A stretch of DNA of 64,000 nucleotides from Halomonas jincaotanensis (GTDB lineage Bacteria > Pseudomonadota > Gammaproteobacteria > Pseudomonadales > Halomonadaceae), in contig NZ_JAHCLU010000007.1 in NCBI RefSeq assembly GCF_018448785.1, forward strand, positions 124,001 to 188,000. Reading direction: 5' to 3'. This document shows positions 14,480 through 23,866 of the stretch, piece after piece (the first letter of the stretch is position 1; each line of letters starts with the position of its first letter). Made by a program: the position numbers and the translations under genes. Below the pieces are notes generated by a model that was given only the letters and a program-made list of their open reading frames with translations, made no database searches and was not told the origin of the DNA.

Positions 14480-16600
14480 TCATGCTCGCCGTCCACGCAG
14501 CCGTCGCCGCACTTCGGCGACGCGCATGGCCAGATGGCGTCGACGCTGGCGGCGTTCGGCTTCGCGCAGCGGTGCATACAGCAATCGTTCGGCGTGAAGG
14601 GCACACTCTTCGAGTGCTGGACCCGCCGCCCCGGCGTAGGGCGCCAGCCGCCGCAAATGGCTGGCTGGCGACTCCCCCGGCATCGACTCGAGGCCGCGCC
14701 GTTCCAGCCAGGCCTGAAGCGCCAGCAGTTGAACCCGCTCATCGTGATCGCGACGCCATCGATGCCACATCCGCTTGCCAAGCCACGCCACTGCCACGGC
14801 ACTTGCCGCAAGCGCCAGAAACCCCACCAGGGGCGACCCTACCCCCCGTCCCGATGTCACATCGACGAGCCAGGCCCGAACTGCCTGCCAGCCCTCCGCC
14901 AGGCGCGCCAGGAGCTCACCGCGGGCACCGCGCTGATAGCCGATCACACCGCGCTGCCAGCGATACTCGAGTCGCTCCCACACCAGCCGCAGCGGGTTGG
15001 CCCAGCCTAGATTACGCAGGTGCAGTGGCGAGAAAGGCGCATCCGCCAGAAACCGCTCACGGCCATCACGCACCGCCTGGGGCCCCTGCTCAATGCGCTC
15101 GGGAGCGATCGCCGCGGTGGGGTCCAAACGCTGCCAGCCACCCTCGATCCACACCTCGACCCAGGCGTGGGCATCGTAGTCGCGTACCGTAAAATGGCCA
15201 TCCGGGTGTCGCTCGCCGCCCAGAAAGCCCGCCACGATGCGCGCCGGAATGCCCACCGCCCGCGCCATCACCGCCGCGGCCGAGGCGTAATGGGTACAGT
15301 AGCCGGCGCGGCTTTCGAACAGGAATTCGTCGACGCGGTCGCCGGAGGTCAGCCGTGGCGGCGAAAGCGTGTAACGAAACGGCGCCTCGCCGAAGCGTGC
15401 CAGCACCCGCTCGAGATACCCGCGCGCCTCGCCATCGCTTTCGCGCCACAACCGTTCGGCAAGTTCACGGGTGCGCGAGTTACCCCGGGGCGGCAGCATG
15501 GCATGAAAGGCCGTGCCGGCGGGGTCAGCGTGGGCCGGCGCCTGTCCGCTGCTCTCGACCGTGAGCAGGGTACGCGACGACAAAGGCGCATCACCCTCCA
15601 GCGTGCCGTCGGCCAGATAGCGCTGGCGGCTGTCGGTGGTGAGAGGCGTGCCCAGCGAGGGCCGCCAGGGGCGGCTGTCGGGCTCGAGCAGGAGTTCGGC
15701 GGAAAAGCGCGACGGGCCGTTCTCCTCCTGCCAGGGGGATCGACGCCCTTCTCGCATGAAATCTTCGAGGGGGCGCGTCAACGTGGCCGACAGCCCCTGC
15801 GGCGTGACGCGCGACCAGCGGACACCATCGAAATTCGTCAGCGTATAAACCCGCCAGTAGCGCTCCGCGACCTTGGGTTCGCGGCCCGTGAAGCGCGCCC
15901 GGAAGGCGCGGGCATCGCTAAGTGATAGCGCGGCGATGTCACCCGGGGCGATCTCGTCGGTCAGGCCGGTGGAGGCCCTATCCAGTTGGGGCATCGCCCA
16001 CAGCGGCCCGAGCCTCGGCACGCTGACGAAGAGCACCACCATCAGCGGCGCCGACAGCCCCAGCAGCCAGGCCGTCTCGCGCCACGCCCGAGCGGCACTG
16101 CCCGCCCCGGCCAGCCAGACCAGCGACTGCACCTGCCAGGCCAGCACCAGCAAGGCGCCCACCGCCATGGGAATGCCCTGGTCGTGAAGGAAGGCCGAGG
16201 CCGTCGCGACCATGCCGATCAGTACCACCACGCGGGCATCGCGGCGGTCATGGGTCTCAAGCAGCTTGAGCAGGTAGACCCCGACCAACAGCCCGATCAG
16301 CCCCTGCATGCCATAGAGGGTGCCGTACTCCAGCCACAACGCCGCCAGCAGCCCAGCCACCGCCACCAGGCGCAGGGCAATACCCGCCCGCGGCAGGCGG
16401 CCGCGCAATTGTAGGTAACGATAGCCCGCCACAGCCGCGGCAAGTGCGATCAGCCAAAGGGGCAACCACGCCAGGTGCAGCGCCAGAATCAGACATTGAC
16501 CGATGAACAGCTGCCGCAGCATGGCGTTGCCCAGGGCATGGCCATCGGCCAGTACCGCCGGCTCCGAGGCAGCTCGCACCCCGACACGCCGCCCGATCAC
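14480..16600 (-). CDS. tgpA: TgpA-type membrane transglutaminase (DUF3488)
   Basis: A 706-residue inner-membrane protein. About seven helices fill the first 200 residues (DUF3488/TgpA_N), followed by a periplasmic transglutaminase-like domain with the Cys-His-Asp triad: Cys435 in AGYCTHYA, then His and Asp in DAHAWVEVW and RLDPTAA. A further helix and a DUF4129-like C-terminal tail follow. TgpA is essential in Pseudomonas, with unknown substrate. The GTG start at 16600 overlaps the upstream stop (GTGA), consistent with coupling to the DUF58 gene. Confidence 0.93.
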   Translation of the reverse strand: MIGRRVGVRAASEPAVLADGHALGNAMLRQLFIGQCLILALHLAWLPLWLIALAAAVAGYRYLQLRGRLPRAGIALRLVAVAGLLAALWLEYGTLYGMQGLIGLLVGVYLLKLLETHDRRDARVVVLIGMVATASAFLHDQGIPMAVGALLVLAWQVQSLVWLAGAGSAARAWRETAWLLGLSAPLMVVLFVSVPRLGPLWAMPQLDRASTGLTDEIAPGDIAALSLSDARAFRARFTGREPKVAERYWRVYTLTNFDGVRWSRVTPQGLSATLTRPLEDFMREGRRSPWQEENGPSRFSAELLLEPDSRPWRPSLGTPLTTDSRQRYLADGTLEGDAPLSSRTLLTVESSGQAPAHADPAGTAFHAMLPPRGNSRTRELAERLWRESDGEARGYLERVLARFGEAPFRYTLSPPRLTSGDRVDEFLFESRAGYCTHYASAAAVMARAVGIPARIVAGFLGGERHPDGHFTVRDYDAHAWVEVWIEGGWQRLDPTAAIAPERIEQGPQAVRDGRERFLADAPFSPLHLRNLGWANPLRLVWERLEYRWQRGVIGYQRGARGELLARLAEGWQAVRAWLVDVTSGRGVGSPLVGFLALAASAVAVAWLGKRMWHRWRRDHDERVQLLALQAWLERRGLESMPGESPASHLRRLAPYAGAAGPALEECALHAERLLYAPLREAERRQRRRHLAMRVAEVRRRLRGRRA

Positions 16601-17595
16601 GTGGGCGACCCCTGTCGGGCGGCGGTGGACGGCGGGAAGCGGGCCAGCGCATCGAGGGCGGCGCGGCGCTGGCTAGCCCCTTCGCCCTGGGGCACGGTGA
16701 TACCGGGCAGGCGCAGGCCGAAGCGGTCGCCGTCGCGATGATGCGCCAGCACGCGGGCGCAAAGCACCGACAGGCGGCGCTCGGGATCGCCCTGACAAGC
16801 GTCGTAGTCGAGCCAGAGCTGCCGGCGCGGCGGGACATGGAACGTCTTGGCGGCCAGCACGCCGGTGCGACTCCATTGCTTCCAGGCCAGCCGCGTGGGG
16901 CTGTCGCCGGGCACCGCGCGGCGCAGCCCGGCAAAGTCACCCTCCTCGCGGCCCAGCCCCGCCTGTCGGTGAGGCTTGGTCTTGTGCTCCAGCGGCTGCG
17001 GATACACCCACAGCGCCTCGGCGGTTTCGAGCCAGGCGACCACTCGCACCAGCCCCAAAGGCCAACGGCTTTGCAATCGCAGCATCGGCAAGCGTTGTCG
17101 ACCGCGCCGAGGGGCCGACAACGCCAGGACGGTCTCGCCACGGCCGGCAGTCAGGTCGACGCAGGCCGACACGGAGGCAGCATGTACCTCGAGAGCGGAG
17201 CGCGACCGGTTGGCTTCGAGGATCACACCGAGCCGCGCCTCGCCGCCGGCAAACACCTCCCTGGGCAGGCGCAGCGTCATCTGCACGCCGAGCAGGTTGC
17301 GCCAACCACGCAGCAACCCCACCACGCCGAGGGCAAACAGCCAGAAGGCCAGCCCGTAGGCCAGGCTGTTCTGGTAGTTAATACCGAACAGCAGCAGCAC
17401 CACGACCAACACCATCCACCCCAAGCCGAAGCGGGTCGGAAGCAGGAAGAGCCGACGCTGGGGAAGCGGTCTGGCCATTGGCGCCGTCAGGCGTCGGAAC
17501 AGGCGGCGACGCAGGCGCTGGCGCCACCCGGGCGCCGCATCGGCCCCGCCATGGGACTCGGCATGCGTCTCAGCACGAGTCTCACTAAGCACCAT
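16597..17595 (-). CDS. DUF58-domain protein
   Basis: A 332-residue protein. An Arg-rich N-terminus is followed by two helices (about 60-105) and a C-terminal DUF58/vWA-like domain with the signature GDSPTRLAWKQWSRTGVL and DYDACQGD. DUF58 proteins nearly always lie between a MoxR ATPase and a transglutaminase, as here, and are thought to act as the adaptor of the chaperone. It starts 15 bases after the MoxR stop. Confidence 0.9.
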   Translation of the reverse strand: MVLSETRAETHAESHGGADAAPGWRQRLRRRLFRRLTAPMARPLPQRRLFLLPTRFGLGWMVLVVVLLLFGINYQNSLAYGLAFWLFALGVVGLLRGWRNLLGVQMTLRLPREVFAGGEARLGVILEANRSRSALEVHAASVSACVDLTAGRGETVLALSAPRRGRQRLPMLRLQSRWPLGLVRVVAWLETAEALWVYPQPLEHKTKPHRQAGLGREEGDFAGLRRAVPGDSPTRLAWKQWSRTGVLAAKTFHVPPRRQLWLDYDACQGDPERRLSVLCARVLAHHRDGDRFGLRLPGITVPQGEGASQRRAALDALARFPPSTAARQGSPT

Positions 17596-17610
17596 GGGAA
17601 GCCCACGCCA

Positions 17611-18626
<1,016 letters not shown>

Positions 18627-18630
<4 letters not shown>

Positions 18631-19175
18631 GGCGCCACCGCGAGAGCACCGGCCTCGTCCAGCGCCATCACGGCCTGGCGGGTATCCGGCGTCACCTCTT
18701 CGAGGGCCAAGGCGTCGTCCGGCGCCAGCCAGAAAGCCTCGGCCACCTCTTCCGCCTGCAACACGAGTGGCCCGTCATGCTCGACCAGAAAGACACTGCC
18801 GAAGATATGATTGCCGCCCTCGGCATGGACGAATTCCAGCATGTGACGCAGCGGGACATGGCGGATGCCGAGCTCTTCGGAAAGCTCGCGTCGCGCCGCC
18901 ACGTGCACCGCTTCGCCGGCGCCTACCACGCCGCCGGCGGCCAGATCGAGGCCACCAGGAAAGACCTCCTTGGTCAGAGTGCGGCGCTGCGCGCAGATCC
19001 CACCCCACCGGTTGCGCACCACGATATAGGTGGCGCGGTGCCAGTACCGAAAACGCCGCATCGTCGCCCGCATGGCGCTGCCGCAGGGCCGATTGCGCGC
19101 ATCCACCAGCTGTATGCGCTCATTGGCGATATGCGGGCGTGGCAGCAACTCGGGTAAGGGGACGTCGGCGCTCAT
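18627..19175 (-). CDS. NUDIX hydrolase (YfcD-like)
   Basis: A pyrophosphohydrolase of 182 residues. The complete Nudix box is present (GGVVGAGEAVHVAARREL then SEELGI), with the flanking RNRWGGICAQRRT strand typical of YfcD/isopentenyl-isomerase-like NUDIX proteins. ATG 19175 follows GGGAGG. It leads the operon with MoxR, DUF58 and TgpA; a functional link is not obvious. Confidence 0.85.
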
Positions 19176-19330
19176 GGGAGCCTCCCGGCAAAAGGGCCTT
19201 CAGCCTAACCAGTCGCGCCTGGCACGTCACGCATCGCGTCACACGCTGAGTCATTCCCTGGGTACCACATTGACCGTTTGGTTGGCGCCGGCCATGCTCA
19301 GGGAAATGCGCGCTACTGTCGGAGGCCCCC

Positions 19331-20983
19331 ATGGACGACCATGCTCCCCGCTCGCGCCAGGCCACCCATGAAGTGAGTAATCAGCCCGATACGGGCGGCG
19401 ACCGCGACCTGCTGGCAGCGGACCGGCCATTGCAGGAAGCGCTTGCGCGCGAGGCCCCGCAGTGGGTAATTCAGCGCCTCTCCGCCCTCGGGCAAGAAGC
19501 CGGCAGCGCCCGCGCGCGCGAACTGGGCCAGGCGGCCGACCGCCACCCGCCGGTGTTGCGGGCCTTCGACGCGCATGGCCGCCGGCTCGACGAGGTCCGC
19601 TATCATCCCGCTTACCATGAGTTGATGCACCTGGCCATCGACCATGGTTGGCACGCCGTGGCCTGGCAGGAAGAAGGCTGCGGCGGCCATCAGGCCCACG
19701 TCGCCGCGCTCTACCTGCTCACCCAGGCCGAGCCAGGATTCTGCTGCCCGATTACCATGACCCACGCCGCCATGCCGGTGCTGCGTCATTCGACCGTGGT
19801 ACATGACCGCTGGGCCCCGGGGCTGCTGGCTTGGGACTACGATCCGCGCGCCCTGCCCGCCGCCGACAAGACCGGCCTGACCTTCGGCATGGCAATGACC
19901 GAGAAGCAGGGCGGCAGCGATCTTCGCGCCATTACCACGCGTGCCGAGCCGGACAGCGACGGCTGGCGACTCACCGGTCACAAGTGGTTCTGCAGCGCCC
20001 CGATGTCCGATGCTTTCCTGACGCTTGCCCGGAGCGATGCGGGGCTTGGGTGTTTTCTGGTGCCGCGCTTCACGCCGGATGGCCAGCGCAACCCTATCGA
20101 ACTGCAACGCCTAAAGGACAAGTGCGGCAATCGCGCTAATGCCTCGGCGGAGATCGAATACCGCGGCGCCTGGGCAGAACCGATCGGCGAGCCGGGCCGC
20201 GGCATCGCCACCCTGCTCGAGATGGTCCAGCAGACGCGTCTGGACACCGCCACCGCCCCGGTGGGCATGATGCACCAGGCGCTGGACGAGGTCTGGCGCC
20301 ATGCCTGCCAACGCCACGCCTTCGGCCGACCGTTGGCTGACCAGCCGCTGATGCGCGGTGTGATCGCCGACCTGGCACTGGAGGTGGAAGCCGGCCTGGC
20401 GCTGGTGATGCGCACCGCACGCGCCTTCGACGCCGCCGTGCGTGGCGAGCCGGACGAGGTCGCACTGGCCAGGCTACTGCCGGCGCTGGCCAAGTACTGG
20501 CACAACAAGCGCGGGCCGGGGTTCATGGCCGAGGCCATGGAATGCTTGGGCGGGATCGGTTATGTAGAGGAACTGCCGCTCGCGCGGCTCTACCGCGAAG
20601 CGCCGGTCAACTCGATCTGGGAAGGGTCGGGCAACGTGATCTGTCTGGATGTACTTCGTGTGCTCACGCGTCATCCCGAGGCACTCGACGCGCTTCGCCG
20701 TCTGCTCGGTGAAGCAGGCGGTCAACAAGCAGAGTTCGATGCGGCGCTCAAGGAGCTGGAAAGAGAACTCGGCCGACCGGTGAGAGACCTGGAACCGCGC
20801 GCCCGCTGGCTGGTCCAACGCCTGGCGCAGTGTACCCAGGCCGCCCTGCTGCTGTGCCACGCCCCCAGCGTAGTGGCCGAGACCTTCTGTCGCGCCCGCC
20901 TCAGCAGCGAGGCGAGTACGGCCTATGGCATATTGCCAAGCGACGCCCCGCTTTCCGCCATCCTCGAGCGGATCGGCAGCTGA
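19331..20983 (+). CDS. AidB-type acyl-CoA dehydrogenase
   Basis: A flavin-dependent dehydrogenase of 550 residues, the length of AidB (about 540) and longer than ordinary acyl-CoA dehydrogenases because of the extra C-terminal domain. Motifs: RYHPAYHELM early, FGMAMTEKQGGSDLR in the FAD site, HKWFCSAPMSD, and the AidB hallmark GGIGYVEELPLARLYRE followed by NSIWEGSGN. In E. coli AidB binds DNA and is induced by alkylation; in Halomonas-type bacteria a leucine or fatty-acid role is equally possible. ATG 19331 follows GGAGG. It converges with the EAL gene and overlaps it by 61 bases. Confidence 0.88.
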   Translation: MDDHAPRSRQATHEVSNQPDTGGDRDLLAADRPLQEALAREAPQWVIQRLSALGQEAGSARARELGQAADRHPPVLRAFDAHGRRLDEVRYHPAYHELMHLAIDHGWHAVAWQEEGCGGHQAHVAALYLLTQAEPGFCCPITMTHAAMPVLRHSTVVHDRWAPGLLAWDYDPRALPAADKTGLTFGMAMTEKQGGSDLRAITTRAEPDSDGWRLTGHKWFCSAPMSDAFLTLARSDAGLGCFLVPRFTPDGQRNPIELQRLKDKCGNRANASAEIEYRGAWAEPIGEPGRGIATLLEMVQQTRLDTATAPVGMMHQALDEVWRHACQRHAFGRPLADQPLMRGVIADLALEVEAGLALVMRTARAFDAAVRGEPDEVALARLLPALAKYWHNKRGPGFMAEAMECLGGIGYVEELPLARLYREAPVNSIWEGSGNVICLDVLRVLTRHPEALDALRRLLGEAGGQQAEFDAALKELERELGRPVRDLEPRARWLVQRLAQCTQAALLLCHAPSVVAETFCRARLSSEASTAYGILPSDAPLSAILERIGS

Positions 20984-22146
20984 TAGGACGCCAGAGCGGG
21001 AATGGCGTTCGCGGATACCGGCTGCGACAGACCGAAGCCCTGCACATGCGTACAGCCAAATTGTTCCAGCAGCGGCAGAATACTCAGCTCTTCGATGCCT
21101 TCGGCCACCACGCGGATGCCCAACCGCCGGCCGAGCAGTGACACCGCCTCGACGATGGCCGAATCCTGGGGATTTTCATGCAAATGGCTCACGAAGCTGC
21201 GATCGATCTTGACCTCGCTGATCGGCAGCACCTGCAAGCGTGACAGCGACGAGAAGCCCACGCCAAAGTCATCCACCGACATTTCCAACCCACCGAGATG
21301 CAACCGGGCCGCCACTTCGCTACCCAGAAGTTCGTCCTCCATGACGGCACTCTCGGTGATTTCCAGCACCACCAGACGCGAGCTGTTCGGCGTTGCATGG
21401 CGTGTCAACTCCAGCAGGTCAGGATTCATCAGATCGTCGGCGGTCACGTTGACCGACAGCGACAGAAAGACCCCCTCCTCGCACCACCTCTCGGCATCAT
21501 CCAGAGCGCGTTTCAGCACATAGCGAGTCAGGCGCTTGCCTTGGGCTCGTGTCAACAGGGGCAGGAAACTATCCGGACCGAGCAAGCCCAGGCGCGGATG
21601 GTCCCAGCGCACCAGCGCCTCTACGCCGCTCAAGCGGTCGCTGGCGAGTTCGTACTGAGGCTGGTAGTAGAGCGTCAACTCGTTCCTGGCCAAGGCAAGC
21701 GCGAGCTCATGCGTACTCACCACCGGCTCTGCTTCCGGGTGGGGAAGCGTCTCGCGGACGACACGCCACCTGCCGAGACGTTGACGCAATTCGGCCAGCC
21801 GCATGGGCTTTTCCAGTGAGCCGAGCATCTGTAAGCCCAGCGTCTGGCCTACCCGCTCGGCGATACGCGCCACCTTGCGCTCCACCCCGCTGATCAGCAG
21901 CACCCTGCCTCGGTAATTGGCCTCGGCGAGCCGATGCAGCAGGGCGATGCCGTCCTGCTCACCAAACTCGAGCGCCATGATCACCAGCGGCGGCGGATAG
22001 AGGGCGACGTTTTCCAGCCAGGCCGCGGCCTGGCGAAAATGGCAACTCTCCATCCCTAGCACGCTGAGTTGCAGGGAAAGCTCGGCGGCGACATCTAGGT
22101 CGGTTTCCAGCACCAGCGCTCGCGTTTTGTGTAATGGATCGTGCAT
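20923..22146 (-). CDS. EAL-domain phosphodiesterase with degenerate receiver domain
   Basis: A 407-residue c-di-GMP phosphodiesterase. Residues 8-125 form a receiver-like fold. At the position of the phosphorylatable Asp the sequence reads IMALEFGEQDG, giving Ala, although the Ser (LLISG) and Lys (SLEKP) are kept. The EAL domain (about 150-395) looks active: EALVRW, NVTADDL, LEITESA, DDFGVGFSSL, KIDRSFV and VVAEGIE are all present. It should lower c-di-GMP but cannot be switched by phosphorylation at the usual site. ATG 22146 chosen; the frame opens at 22218. Confidence 0.85.
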   Translation of the reverse strand: MHDPLHKTRALVLETDLDVAAELSLQLSVLGMESCHFRQAAAWLENVALYPPPLVIMALEFGEQDGIALLHRLAEANYRGRVLLISGVERKVARIAERVGQTLGLQMLGSLEKPMRLAELRQRLGRWRVVRETLPHPEAEPVVSTHELALALARNELTLYYQPQYELASDRLSGVEALVRWDHPRLGLLGPDSFLPLLTRAQGKRLTRYVLKRALDDAERWCEEGVFLSLSVNVTADDLMNPDLLELTRHATPNSSRLVVLEITESAVMEDELLGSEVAARLHLGGLEMSVDDFGVGFSSLSRLQVLPISEVKIDRSFVSHLHENPQDSAIVEAVSLLGRRLGIRVVAEGIEELSILPLLEQFGCTHVQGFGLSQPVSANAIPALASYQLPIRSRMAESGASLGNMP

Positions 22147-22258
22147 CGACCAGGATTTCCGTTCCAGAAGACACCTTGAGGATAGCACCAGCACGAGTGG
22201 CTGATGGCCAACGACCAATTTCTGTGTCGATTTGACGACATCATCACCCTCCCAGTTC

Positions 22259-22879
22259 CTAGCCGGTCAGGGGGCCGACCATCACCCGCAGGGCCAGCGC
22301 CAGCAGCAGCACGCCGGTAATGCGATTGATCCAGTGCGCCCGGGCCTGCAGCCACGGCAACACCCGCGAGTGGGAAAGACTCAGCGCCACCAGCACGTAC
22401 CAGCCGCCGTCGATGATCATCGCCGTCAGCACGATGATCGCCCGGTCCGCCATACGCATGTCCGGCGTCACGAACTGGCTAAGCAAGGCCACGAAGAACA
22501 GGATCAACTTGGGATTGCCCAGCGCCACCAACATGCCCTCGCGCGCCGCCTGGCTTCGCGTGGTGGTTAACGCCTTTGCGGCGAAGGCACCGGCTCGCCC
22601 GGCGCACAGCGCCTTGATGCCCAGCCACGCCAGGTAAGCGGCACCCAGCCAGGTAATGGCCTGGAATAGCCCGGGCAGGCGCACGATCAACGCCCCCAAT
22701 CCCCAAACGGTGAGCAGGGCATAAAAGCCCACGCCCAGCGCATGAGACAGCGCCGCCGTTATACCCGGCGCGCGACCGCCCCCCAGGGTGTGACGCAGCA
22801 CCAGGGCCAGGCTCGGCCCCGGCGACATGGCGCCCAAGGCGCAGATCGCCACCAGCGACATCCATAACGATAACGGCAC
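22259..22879 (-). CDS. LysE/RhtB-family amino-acid exporter
   Basis: A 206-residue inner-membrane exporter with six helices. The family signature SPGPSLALVLRHTLGGG lies near residue 20, and ALGNPKLILFFVALLSQF lies mid-protein. Members export lysine, threonine or homoserine lactones; substrate not assignable. The probable start is GTG 22879, with ATG 22861 as the alternative. Divergent from the ExoD operon across 157 bases. Confidence 0.88.
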   Translation of the reverse strand: MPLSLWMSLVAICALGAMSPGPSLALVLRHTLGGGRAPGITAALSHALGVGFYALLTVWGLGALIVRLPGLFQAITWLGAAYLAWLGIKALCAGRAGAFAAKALTTTRSQAAREGMLVALGNPKLILFFVALLSQFVTPDMRMADRAIIVLTAMIIDGGWYVLVALSLSHSRVLPWLQARAHWINRITGVLLLALALRVMVGPLTG

Positions 22880-23036
22880 TAGGTTCTCTCTCTGCGGTCG
22901 ATCACGATACGGCTCATAAATTGAAGCCTCATGCCGTGCGCATCATAAGCGCTGGCGAACCACCTTCCCAGCGCGGGTGTACACCCACAGCGCGGGGGAG
23001 GCTAAACTAGCGGATCATTTTCTCAGGGAGCCCAAC

Positions 23037-23192
23037 ATGACGGTCTGGACCTTCGCCCTCGCCCTGGAGCTGCTCGGCGTGCTGCTGATCTTTATCGGTT
23101 GGCAGGGCGCCAGTCCCGTCGGCTTCGTGGGCCCGGCACTAATGCTGCTGGGCGGCATTTTGCTGTTCACTAGGAGGTCAAATGGCCGATGA
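23037..23192 (+). CDS. Small two-helix membrane protein
   Basis: A 51-residue protein almost entirely made of two hydrophobic helices separated by GWQGASPVG, ending in a basic RRSNGR tail. ATG 23037 follows AGGGAG and the stop overlaps the start of exoD by 11 bases, so it is probably co-translated with ExoD. Function unknown. Confidence 0.6.
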   Translation: MTVWTFALALELLGVLLIFIGWQGASPVGFVGPALMLLGGILLFTRRSNGR

Positions 23193-23796
23193 CACCTCCC
23201 GGGCGGAACAAGAAGTCGCGCCCACCGACCTGACAACCCTGCTCGAGCAGATACGACATGCCGGGGAAGGCGAAGAAAGGGTCAGCCTGGAGGCCATTCT
23301 CGACAGCGTGGGCCAACGCTCCTTCGCGCCGTTCCTGCTGATCGCGGGACTGATCACCTTGGCCCCGCTGATTGGCGATCTCCCCGGCGTGCCCACGCTA
23401 ATGGCCACCTTGGTCGTGCTGTCATCTGGCCAGCTGCTGGCCAGACGCAAGCACGTGTGGTTTCCCCGCTGGCTGCTGACGCGCCAGGTATCGCGTGAGC
23501 GCTTCCAAAAAGGCCTGGATTGGATGATGCGTCCAGCGAGCTGGGTCGACCGGCTGCTCAAGCCGCGGCTCTCTCGACTGACCCGACCGCCAGCGAATCT
23601 GCCGGTGGCGTTGACCTGCCTGCTGATCGCCATGGCCATGCCGCCCATGGAGTTTGTACCCTTTACCGCCAATGGCGCCGGCCTGGCTCTGACGTTGTTC
23701 GGCCTCGCCCTACTCGCCGACGATGGCTTGCTGGTGTTGTTAGGCTACGCCTTCACCGCCGCCACACTGACGCTGGTCATCGTCAATCTGGTATAG
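23182..23796 (+). CDS. exoD: ExoD-family exopolysaccharide synthesis protein
   Basis: A 204-residue membrane protein of the ExoD family. The N-terminal 55 residues are soluble; then come ILDSVGQRSFAPFLL and PLIGDLPGVPT, the family core, and further C-terminal helices. ExoD affects exopolysaccharide production and alkaline tolerance in rhizobia (known), mechanism unknown. ATG 23182 follows AGGAGGT. In operon with the small membrane protein just upstream. Confidence 0.88.
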   Translation: MADDTSRAEQEVAPTDLTTLLEQIRHAGEGEERVSLEAILDSVGQRSFAPFLLIAGLITLAPLIGDLPGVPTLMATLVVLSSGQLLARRKHVWFPRWLLTRQVSRERFQKGLDWMMRPASWVDRLLKPRLSRLTRPPANLPVALTCLLIAMAMPPMEFVPFTANGAGLALTLFGLALLADDGLLVLLGYAFTAATLTLVIVNLV

Positions 23797-23866
23797 ATCT
23801 ACAAAAGGGAGTAACCGCAGAGAAGGAGGTTCAAGAAGCCAATCACCTTGGCGTCAACGACATGGG

